64,000 bases of DNA, taken from the NCBI GenBank assembly GCA_028583605.1, contig CM053328.1, positions 33,959,578-34,023,577 on the forward strand, read 5' to 3'. Each line of letters starts with the position of its first letter. The stretch's first letter is position 1. Below are positions 12,901 to 24,900 of this stretch, piece after piece. The notes beneath the pieces are model-generated. The model made no database searches and was not told the origin of the DNA. It was given only the letters and a program-made list of their open reading frames with translations. The translations under genes were made by a program, and so were the position numbers. The stretch is from Dastarcus helophoroides. Lineage: Eukaryota; Arthropoda; Insecta; Coleoptera; Bothrideridae.

Positions 12901-15900
12901 ATTTTTTTGATAATTTACGGTGTTTCAAATTCTGATTTTGTTTAACAATTTCGAATTTACACTCGAATTTACACTCGAAATTTTGGGAAGTATTTTTTAA
13001 AAGAATTTCAGAAGCAAAATCGAAAGTTTGAATTTAAGTCGAAAAATTCGCCACTGAAATCGAAAACAGATAAAAAAATTTGACATTTGAAATCGTGAAT
13101 TCAAAATTTGAGAACAATAAGTAAAAATGGCCGGAAAACCTCATCATTATTTGTCAAGGTTTTTTGAAACATATTTTTACACTAATTTCCATTTCTTTTT
13201 TCCATCAAAATTTCAATATTCCTCTCATAATTTGGAATGTGTTCTCAAAATTTCGACAGAACATTTTTACTTCGCAATTTGAGGAACAGAATCGAAAATT
13301 TGAGTTTAAATTAGAACTTTTAAATAAAAAATTAAACATTTATAATTTATTCGTCAATTTTCGAGAAAATATTAGAAATTCCAAAAAAAGTTCGAAACTA
13401 TATCCAAAAAAGTTTAATGTTCACGGCTTTCCTGAAATTTATGTTATTTCAAATTATATTTATCAAATTTTCTTGATCAGTCGAAGAATTCGCTTTTGAA
13501 ATCAAAAATTTCAGTAAGAATTGGAAATTTGAATTTCCGGTTTCGAAAATAAGGTAGAAATTCCAGAAAAAAACGGAATTGTTAAAAAAAATTGACTGTT
13601 CACTTGAAATTTAAATTTTTAGGAATTTTTAAGGAACGAATTTTTCCCCAAATTTCGATTTTTATCACAAATTTTCGCTTTTCTAGAAATTCGACTGGAA
13701 GTCGAAATGTTAAGTTTTTTAATTTTATTTAACAGTTTTAAATAAAAAATCTGACATTGACGCTTCAAATTTAAAAATCTTGATTTTTTCTGAAGTTATT
13801 CTTTCTTGTCAGCTGTCATGAGGTGACGTTTTAAGAATTTAAATATCACGTAGTCATATTTCAGAAAATGTTTCAGAATATTGTCAACTTTCATTACTAA
13901 AAATTTAAATATTTCCAAACTGAGTCGCAGAAATGTTAAATTAAATTTATAAACATTTTTCTGAACTTTATTTTTATAGGTTTTAGGTTTATTCGAGATA
14001 TTAACTTTTATGTTTATTAATTTTATTTAACATTTCCGACCGAAATTACGTAGTAAAATCTTAAAATGTTTAATCTCTGAAATTCGTTTTTTTTATTATA
14101 AATATTAAAATTCGAGTCGAAAATTCGAGAGTAAAAATATCGAAATTTCGAAACAAATTTTAACATTAAAGATTGTCTTTAGATATTTCAAATTTTACTT
14201 CGAAATATTGAATTGTTTCTTGAATCTTTAAATCCAAATTTTTTTAGAAAAAACGTTACGTATTTCGTCAGCTGAACTGTCAGTATCAAGCGTAAGAATT
14301 TAATTAATTGATTACAGGCGTCGAACTAATCTATAAAGATTTGAAAATATGGTGATTTGGTTTGGCAGTGTTTATTTCGTATTTTTCTTAAAATTTTATG
14401 AAATAATAATGGCCAGCGAAGGTCTTAAGGAAGGAATGTTGCGCCAATAATATTTTTCGGCAAAACTAGCAAATAAGCCTCCAAAGTCTTCTGAAATGCG
14501 GCTCCTATTTTTCAACGATCGAAGATTCGGGCTGTACTTCGAAATAACCGTTGTAAAGGAAGGTTAACATCTTATTATTCGATACAAGCTAGACATAAAG
14601 GCTTTAGGGCGACACCGTGACCGTCAAAACGTGTAGGACCCTTTTTGAAACAATCCTTACAATTTGGAGGTTGTTATCGATTGGGGGCGCTGCCGTAGAG
14701 AGCCGGCCAGTCCTTGCGATGTTGTCATATTGCTTACAATTTCGTTAAAAGCAGATTATTTCTATTGAACGTTGTATTTATTATTAAATGTTTATGTATT
14801 CATATAATAATAAAAATTATGCAGTCATATGAACTGCCGACAGAAGTGAAAACTTAAAACTAGGAAATAACAAGAGGTTTTTTGATTTTCATATTAATTG
14901 TAGTACCAATCATTAAAATTTAACAATTTGTAAATTAAAATTAGTAAGATTTGTTTGGTTTCCATTACCCATCATGAAGTTTTTTAATGCTATTACTCGT
15001 TTTACTCATAGCTACATAACACTGTTAACATTAGATCATGTTGGTAACGAGAATTAGCGTGATAGTGACGAAAACTATATACTTAACATTATCAAGAATT
15101 GTGTCTAAAAAAGTTTTCACTTCAAAAATGCTTCAGTGGCAACCAAATTTAAAAAGAATGTTTGATTCCAATTATCGAACGATTGTGTGGATATCACGCT
15201 GCTCAGTACTGAAATTCTGGTTTTATTGAAAATCAGTCTTTGCTAGAAGGGAACTTTGCTCCCAAAATACGTAATTAACGGGATATTATAAAGCATGTTA
15301 CTTGGTTAATTAAACTGTTCTGATCTTTATACAATTAAAAATATTTCTAAATTATTAACTTTTACTAAAGCGTCTGTTTTTTTTTTAAATTTCACTGAAG
15401 AAAGGGTGGTAAAAAATAAAGCTATTAATAGTTGCGAATGTTTCTGAAATCTTGTTGACGATCCGGCAACCTCGCTCGCTCGGATTCCGTCTCGTCCCTG
15501 TTCATTTTCAGCACCTGTCCGCTTAGAAGTCTGAAATTTGTCTGAAAAAAAATCCCACTTAGTTCAGCTCATTTTCATCCCCGATCATCACCCTTCCCAG
15601 TAACGCCGTTTATCAAGTGCCGTTTTTCCATTTAATCGCGTCGGTTTTTCGCGTCAATCATCAACCACCAAAATACACATTTTCCACCCATAAGGTTACG
15701 TAGTTATTTTCCAAGTAATCAGCCGTTTTAAGCTACATTTTGGAAAATTTTCTATTATAAGGTAAAAGGGTGAGTTGGCAAGTTGATGGTTTTTTTTTAC
15801 CTTTTTGCTGATTAAATTCGTGTTAGGAGTGCTTCACCGAAGAAACATCTAAATTGTACTTGGTCTATTTATAGAATAAATAAAATTTGAATATTATGTA

Positions 15901-18900
15901 CGAGTTATATCAAGTTTATCTTAACTCGTCGACCCAGCTTGATATAATTCCAGACGAGTCAATGATGATCCAAAAATGAAAAAAAAAAGTATGTACGAGG
16001 TTAAGTTGGAAAATTGTTGCTTTTTCCTAGCTTGTTTCCACGTAAAAATTTTAACGTCGAAGCTGTTGATTTACATAATTCGAAAGATAAATGGGAGGTG
16101 CATTAATAACCAAAGACCCTGTACGTACAAGAAAAATAATTTTTCTATTTTCTTAAAAATTGCGATTTTTTCCAAATTTTCACTCCTTTAAAATGTCTAC
16201 TTTTTCCAAATCTTTACTATTTTAAAATTTAGATTTTTCGAAAAAAGAACCACTTTAAATATTTGACTTTTTGAAAGTTTTGACTTTTTCAAAACTTCTA
16301 AAAATTTTAACTTTTTTCAAATGTTTATTTTTTGAATGGTTGGATTTTTCAAAATTTTGACTTTTCAAAATTTTGACATCAAAATTTCGACTTAATTAAT
16401 AAAACTTCGGATTCCTATCAAAAGCTTCGTTTTTTTAATTTGACTTCGAAAGTTGCACCCTTTTTCCAAAATTTTTACTTCTTCAAAATTCAATTTTTTT
16501 AAAAAACGAGCTACTGTAAAAATTTAACTTTTGAAAGTTTTGACTTTTTCAAAACTTCTAAAAATCTTAGCGTTTGAAATGTACAATTTTTTGAATGGTT
16601 GGATTTTTTAAAATTTTTACTTTTCAAAATTTTGACTTCAAAATTTCGTCTTAATTAATAAGACTTCGGATTCCGATCAAAAGCTTCATCTTTTTTAATT
16701 TGACTTCAAAAATTGCAACCTTTTTCCAAAATTTTGACTTCTGCAAAATTCAAATTTTTGAAAAACGAGCTACTCTAAAAATTTAACTTTTTGAAAATTT
16801 TGACATTTTTGAAAGTTTTGACTTTTTACAAAACTTCTATAAATCTTGACTTTTGAAACGTAAAATTTTTTGAATGGTTGGATATTTCAAAATTTTGACT
16901 TTTCAAAATTTCGACTTGATTAATAAAACTTTGGATTCCTATTAAAAACTTCGTCTTTTTTAATTCGACTTCGAAAATTGCAACCTTTTTCCAAAATTTT
17001 TACTTCTTCAAAATTCAAATTTTTTAAAAACGAGCTACTGTAAAAATTTAACTTTTCGAAAGTTTTGACTTTTTCAAAACTTGTAAAAATCTTGGCTTTT
17101 GAAATGTAAAATTTTTTGAGTTCAAAATTTCGACTTAATAACACTTCGGATTCCTATCAAAAGCTTCGTCTTTTTTAATTTGACTTCGACAATTGCAACC
17201 TTTTTCCAAAATTTTGACTTCTTCAAAATTCAAATTTTTGAAAAATGAGCCACTGTAAAAATTTAACTTTTTGAAAGTTTTTTAAAGGTTTTGATTTTTT
17301 CAAAACTTCTAAAAATCTTGGCTTCTGAAAAGTAACATTTTTTGAATGGTTGGATTTTTCAAAATTTTGACTTCAAAATTTCGACTTTATTACAAAACTT
17401 TGCCTTTCAAAACCTTCGGCTTTTTTTTTTTAATTTGACTTCGAAATTTGCAACCTTTTTCCGAAATGTTTACTTTTTCAAAATTCAAATTTTTGAAAAA
17501 CGAGCTCCTGTAATAATTTAAGTTTTTGAAAGTTTTGACATTTTTAGAAGTTTTCATTTTTTCAAAACTTCTAAAAATTGTGGCTTATGAAACGTAAAAT
17601 GTTTTGATTGGTTGCATATTTCAAAATTTCGACTTAATAAAACTTCGGATTCCTAACAAAAGCTTCGTCGTTTTTAATTCGACTTCAAAAATTGCAACCT
17701 TTTTCCAAAATTTTTACTTTTTTAAAATTTAGGTTTTCGAAAAGCGAGCTATTGTAAAAATTGGACTTTTTGAAAATTTCGACTCTTTTGAAAGTGTAAC
17801 ATTTTTTGAATGGGTGGATTTTTCAAAATTTTGTCTTTTTTCAAATATATGTCTTTATTACAAAACTTTAGCTTCCTTTCAAAAGCTTCGGCTTTTTTAA
17901 TTTGGCTTCAAAAATTGCAAAAAGTCAAATTTTTCCAAAATTTTTAGTTCTTTAAAATGTATATTTTATCAAAATTTTTTCTAATGCAAAATTTAAATTT
18001 TTTGAAAGTACGTACTTTAAAAGCTGGCTTTTTGAAAGTTTTAACTTTTTCAAAACTTCTAATAATGTTGACTTTTTTGAAAAGTAAAATTTTTTGAATG
18101 GTTGGATTTGTATAAATTTTGATTTTTCAAAATTTCGACTTTGTTACAAAACTTTGCCTTGCGTGCAAAAGTTTCAGCTTTTTTTAATTTGACGTAGAAA
18201 TTTGCAACCTTTTTACATCATTTTTACTTTTTTAAAATTTAGGTTTTCGAAAAACGAGCTACTGTAAAAATCGGTCTTTTTGAAAATTTCGACTTTTTCA
18301 AAACGTCTAAAAATTTGAACTCTTGAAAGTGTAACATTTTTTGAATCAATGGATTTTTCAAAATTTTGATTTTTTTCAAAAATTCGACTTATTACAGAAC
18401 TTCAGCTTCCTTTCAAAAGCTTCGATTTTTTTAATTTGGCTTCGAAAATTGCAAAAATTCAAGTTTTTTTCAAAATGTCTAGTTCTTTAAAATTTCCATT
18501 TTATCAAAATTTTTTCTATTTCAAAATTTAAATTGTTTTAAAATACGTACTTTAAAATCTGGCTTTTTGAAAGTTTTGACTTTTTCAAAACTTCTAAAAA
18601 GGTTGACTTTTCTGAAATGTAAAATTTCTTAAATGGTTGGATTTTTATTTTATTTTATCAAAATTTCGACTTTTTTCAATTTGACATAGAAATTTCGACT
18701 TTTTCAAAACTTCTAAAAATTTGAACTTTTGAAAATGTAAAATTTTTTGAATGATTGGCTTTTTAAAAATCTATCTTTTAAAATGTTATATTTTTTGAAT
18801 AGTTGGATTTTTCAAAATTTTGGCTTTTTCAAGTTTCGACTTTTATTACAAAAGCTCGACTTCCTTTCAAAGGCTTTCGCTTTTTTAATTTAATTTTGAA

Positions 18901-21900
18901 AATTGCAGTTGTTTCAAAATTTTTGCTTCTTCAAAATTTAGATTTTCGAAAAAGAGCTGCTGTAAAAATCTGGCTTTTTGAAAATTTGCCTTTTTCAAAA
19001 CTTCTAAAAATTTGGACATTTTTCAAAAACGAAAAATTATTTGAATGGTTGAATTTTTTAAAACTTTGAATTTTTTCCAAATTTCGAATTTTTTCCAAAT
19101 TTCGACTGCTACAAAACTTCGGCTTCGTTTCAAAAGCTGCTTGAGCTTTCTTTCAAAAGCTTCGGCTTTTTTAATTTGACTTCGAAAATCGCAATCTTTT
19201 TCCACAATTTTTACATTTTCAAAATTTAGATTTTCGAAAAAGACCTTTTGAAAATTTCCGCCTTTCTCATAACTTCCAAATATTTGGAATTTTTTAAAAA
19301 ATGGTTGCATTTTTCTAAATTTCGAATTTTTCAATTTGACGTATAAATTTGCAACCTTTTTCCAAAATGTCTACTTTTTTCAAAATTTGGGTTTTCGAAA
19401 AACGAGCTACTCTAAAAATCAGACTATTTGAAAATTTCGACTTTTTTAAAACTTCTAAAAATTTGAACTCTTGAAAATGTAAAATTTTTTGAATGGTTGG
19501 TTTTTTAAAAATCTCATCTTTTTAAATGTTACATTTTTTGAACAGTTGAATTTTTCAAAATTTTAGCTTTTTCAAGTTCCGATTTTTATTACAAAAGCTC
19601 GATTTCCTTTCAAAGGCTTCCGCTTTTTTAATTTGACTTCGAAAATTGCAGTCTTTTTTCAAAATGTTTGCTTCTTCAAAATTTAGGTTTTCGAAGAAAG
19701 GACTACTGTAAAAATCTGGCTTTTTGAAAATTTTACTTTTTCAAAACTTCTAAAAATTTGGACATTTTTCAAAAATGAAAAATTTTTTGAATGGTTGAAT
19801 TTTTTAAAACTATGAATTTTTTCCAAATTTCGAATTTTTTCCAAATTTCGACTACTGCAAAACTTGGGCTTCGTTTCAAAGGCTTGAGCTTTCTTTTAAA
19901 ACCATCGGTCTTTTTAATTTGACTTCGAAAGTCGCAATATTTTTCCACAATTTTTACTTTTTCAAACAATGGATTTTCGAAAAACGACCTTTTCAAAATT
20001 TCCAAAAATTTGGAATTTTTTTTTAAATGGTTGCATTTTTCTAAATTTTGGCTTTTTTCAATTTGACGTGGAAATTTGCAACCTTTTTCCAAAGTGTCTA
20101 CTTTTTTAAAAATTTATGTTTTCGAAAAACGAGCTACTATAATAATTTAAGTTTTTGAAAGTTTTGACATTTTTAAAAGTTTTCATTTTTTCAAAACTTC
20201 TAAAAATTGTGGCTTATGAAACGTAAAATGTTTTGATTGGTTGGATATTTCAAAATTTTGACTTTTCAAAATTTCGACTTAATAAAACTTCGGATTCCTA
20301 TCAAAAATCGGACTATTTGAAAATTTCGACTCTTTCAAAACTTCTAAAATTTTGAACTCTTGAAAATGTTACATTTTTTGAATAGTTGTATTTTTTAAAC
20401 TTTCGTTTTTTTTTCAATCTTCGTCTTTGAAGGTTTTGACGCTTATTTTTGAAAATTTTGACCAAAATTTCGACTTTTCGAAGTTTCGACATTTTTAAAA
20501 AGTTGGAATTTACGTATTTGAAAATTTTGACTTTTCTTCGAAATTTTGGCCTTTTTAAAGAATCATGACTTTATTTTCAAAAATTAAATCTTTTGAATTA
20601 CTATAAATATTCTAATGCACAGACCAATAGGTTTGAACATTTATTAGATTCGAAGTTTGGAAACTAAAGACCGGTTTCGATCTTGTTGCATACTATAAAT
20701 ACATGATTTTTGACTTCTTCTCAAAGTTTCGTCGTTTTCCCAAATTTCTATTCTGCTTAAAATTTCCACTTTTTTAAGCTTCTAACTTTTCGTAAATTTT
20801 CATCTTTTTTTTGAAAATCTGGACTCCTCAAAATTCAGATTTTTTCGAAAGTAATATTTTTTTTGAAAACTCAGTTTTTTTTTGATAATTTCGGTATCTT
20901 TTCAAAATATCGATTCTTTTTCAAATTTCCGACTGTTGAAGATTACATTTTTCAAAAATTTATATTTTTGAAAATTTATCTTTTTGTTGATAATTTCAAT
21001 ATTTTTTCAAAATTTCGATGCTTTTTAAAATTTTTGACTTGTGAAGATTTTAAATGTCGGCTTTTTTGAAAATAAATCATGGTTTTAGTTACAAAAATTC
21101 ATTTTTTTAAAATTATAGCGAGACTTGAAAAATTTCGACTTTTGCAGGTTTTAAAATTTTCGACTTTTTCTCAAAAATTTCGTTGTTTTTCAAAATTTCT
21201 GTTTTGAGCTTAAAATTTCGACCTTTTTACACTTCGAACTTTTCAATAAAATTTGAAAATGTGTCATTTCGAACTTTTCAAAAGTTTTGAAAATGTGGAC
21301 TCTTCAAGATACGAATTTTTTCGAAAATGATGATTTTTTTGAAATCCCACCTTTTTTGATAATTTCGACATTTTTTCAAAATTTTGATCCTTTTTTTTGG
21401 ATTTTTTAATATTTTGACTTATATTTTTGAAAATTTGAACTTAAAAATTTCGACTTTTTTCTCAAATTTACGTCTTTATCCAAAATTTTGACTCTTTTCG
21501 GAAACTTTAACATTTTTGAAAGTTTTGTTTAAAAAATTTGAATATTTTTGAGCATTGCGCTATTTTTTAAATTTTGGCTTTATTTTCAAAATTTGCTTTT
21601 TTTTGAAATTTTTGACTTTTTCAATATTCCGACTGAAAAACCACGAGTCTTTTTCAAAATTCCGATTTTTTTTTAAATATTTTGATACCTTTTGAAAATT
21701 CTAATTTTTTATAAAAATAAATATTTTTGAGCATTGCGCTATTTTTTGAATTTTGGCTTTTTTTCAAAATTTGCTTTTTTTAAAATTTTTGACTTTTTCA
21801 ATATTCCGACTGAAAAACCACGAGTTTTTTTCAAAATTCCGATTTTTTTAAAAAGATTTTGATACCTTTTGAAAATTCTAATTTTTTATAAAAATAAATA

Positions 21901-24900
21901 TTTTTGAGCATTGCGCTATTTTTTAAATTTTGGCTTTTTTCAAAATTTGCTTTTTTTAAAATTTTTGGCTTTTTCATTATTCCGACTAAAAAACCACGAG
22001 TTTTTTCAAAATTTTGATTTTTTTAAATATGTTAAACTTTTTCCAAAGTTTCATTTTTTGCTAATTTCGATATTATTAAAGGTGGACATTTTTTCAAAAT
22101 TTGGGCTTTTTGAAATTTTCGACCGTTTTTCAAAAGTTTTCATCATTTTAAAAACCACGAATTGACAAAATTCGTGGTTATTAAAAAATGCAACCTTTTT
22201 CCAAAGTTTTTACTTTCTCAAAATTTAATTTAGATTTTCGAAAAATGAGCTACTGTAAAAATTTGACTTTTTGAAAAATTTGATTTTTTGAAAATTTAGA
22301 CTATTTAAAAAAATTCAGTTTTTTTCAAATATTTATTTTATTTTTTGCTAATTTCGATTTCGTTAAATTTCGACATTTGCTCAAAATTTGGACTTTTTGA
22401 AATTTTCGACCACTTTTCAAAATTTTGACCTTTGTAACAACGGCAAATTAACAAAATGCGTAGTTTTTAAAAATATTGCAACCTTTTTCCAAAATTTTTA
22501 CCTTTTCAAAATTTAGATTTTCGTAAAATGAGCTACTGTAAAAATCTAACTCTTTGAAATTTTCGAATTTTTCAAAATAAGTCCAAATGTTTAGAAGCTT
22601 CGAAAAAGTAATTTTGTCAAGATTTCGACGTATTTTAAGGATAATCACTTTTTTGAAATTTTCTACATTTTTTGAAAATTTGACTTCAAAATTTCTACTT
22701 TCTTTCCATTTTATTCATTTTTCTAATTTAATATTACCCCAAAGGTTTCAATTTTTGCTTAGTCAACTCATGGTCTAATTAAAAAAAATGTTTCAGTACC
22801 TGAATTCCATTTTCGTAAAGCAGCGTTGCCAAATTCACTGCTCCAAAAAAAACACAGCAAAAAAGATTTGTGCTTAGTCCATTTATATGAGAAATTAAAT
22901 TTGATATAAAAAATTACTTTATTGTTTGGATGTTTTTTAATTAAAAATCTTCATTATTCTTGGTAAATAACCACGTAACCACCAATTCATAGTCCAGTGA
23001 TGGAAGTTGTTAAATACAATTAAAAGTTACGTCTATATTGCACAAAACCTAATCGCCTAATCAAACCATGGCCTGGGGCTACTGGAGCGCCACCACCGTT
23101 TCGGACAGGGGCCGCAGCCCCCGTCGCAACCAGAACGGCCACCACACGCAGTCCCAATCGGTATCGATACCGCGCGAAGAACGCGAACACCGTACCGCTG
23201 CACCGCAACATTCGCAACCGACTTATTCGACGGTTAATTCCAACAATAACGCTCAAGTCGCCACAAATCCCGAATTCGAAGAGCTTCCCCAATTTACCAG
23301 GAGACCTTCCTTGGATTTGTCGACGGCGGTACCCCCTCAAAACGCTTTGGCGGGGATTTTGTGCGCCGCACATGGGAGTCGACAGCAAGGGGGTACTTTG
23401 TCCGCTGGGAATACGTTGACTAGGGTGGGGAGCAGGCATACGGCCGTTGAATATGCAGTTCCCCATCATTTCCATCACCATCATACTACCTACGTGGAGT
23501 ACCATCAGGCACAACTGTCTTTCTCTGATGATGACTCTAGTTCGGAACCTGGATATGCCACAGGTATTTTTAGTTCAATTACACAACTGTTATCCTAACA
23601 AATGTTATTAAACAGCCGAAGCTTTTAATTCCCACTTCTGATCTTTAATGTATTACGCTGGTAATCGCTTTAGGTGATCGTAATTCTCAACGTTAAAAAC
23701 AAATAAGGCGTCCGCAATCGAAAACTCCTAATGGCAAAATCTATATGAAAGTTGTGCTTCTGATTTTACCAGAGATGTAATTTCCTGTTCAGTAGTGTCC
23801 CAATGTTTATAGATCCAACGAAATGCACGCTAGCAAACTCGATTAAGGTGATATGCTAGCACGTAATGGTAGTTTGAAAGAATAAAACAAAGTTTTTTGT
23901 TGTTATAACAGTATAATGACAAAAAGTTTGTACTCCTGACATTTTCTAAGCGATTATTTTAACTCCGAGGATTACATCAGGTAAAAAAATAGAAAAGGTA
24001 GGTTTTCAGTACGAGACACAACTGGAAGCACTTTTTTTAAAAAGCGGGATAATCCAGCCATTTACTATTTTATTTTTGAGTAAATGAACAACACAAAAAT
24101 GTTGTGAAGAGATACCTCATATTTCTCAATAACAAAAATAAAAAATAGACAGTCTTGGAGGCTGCCGACAGAAGTGAAAACTTAAAACTTGGAAATAACG
24201 GTGTCTACGTAGTGTAGCTTGAACCCAGGCTAGTAAACAAGTCAGAATATTGGAAATATTTTAAAATAAATGCTGTTAAACTGAACTGCCTTTTTATATT
24301 TGTGCTTTGGATGTTTGTAGTCTTGTGAAAACGATTCTAGTATTTATTGATAATGAAATTCGAAATCTATGGGTCAAAATCTATATGATAGGGTACTTTC
24401 AAATCCGAAATAATGACTTTTGAATTTCGACTCTAGGAATTTGGAGAAAATTTGAAAATTTCGAAATTTTAAAGGCTTGTATCTCGTTAACTGATATAGT
24501 CATAGCAAAATTTGGGTTTTAGACTCTGATTCTGCGTCCCGAAAACTCTATGAAAAAGCCATAAACTCACTTTCGAAAAATGGACATTTTTTCATGTTTT
24601 GCAAGAAGGGGAGAACCCTTTAAACTTTTTTCGTAACTTCAAACCCTCATATCTTCCAAACCAAAATTCGTATCTCTATTTGGTTTTCAGATTCGGAATC
24701 AACGGTTTAAAATTTTTATGATAGGGTACTTTCAAAACCGAAATAATGACTTTTGAATTTCGACTTTAGGAAATATGGTGAAAATTTGAAAATTTCGAAG
24801 TTTTGGAGGTTTGTATCTCGCAAATGTATAGTCATAGTCCAATTTGGTTTTAAGACTCTGATCCTACATCTCGAAAACTCTATGAAAAAGCCATAAAATT

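Larger units (their letters stand above)
20450..22750 (+). repeat. degenerate T-rich array
   Basis: Same T-rich simple-repeat type, with embedded pieces: a truncated hammerhead-type repeat at 20609-20690 and a three-copy 178-bp repeat at 21543-22080. Near 22150-22800 it borrows blocks of the 16-20 kb array. Confidence 0.7.

Noticed and set aside
23020..23514. 164-codon open frame on the minus strand
   Set aside because: It is the shadow of the GC-rich plus-strand exon at 23068-23563; the plus frame has the better start, composition and splice phase.
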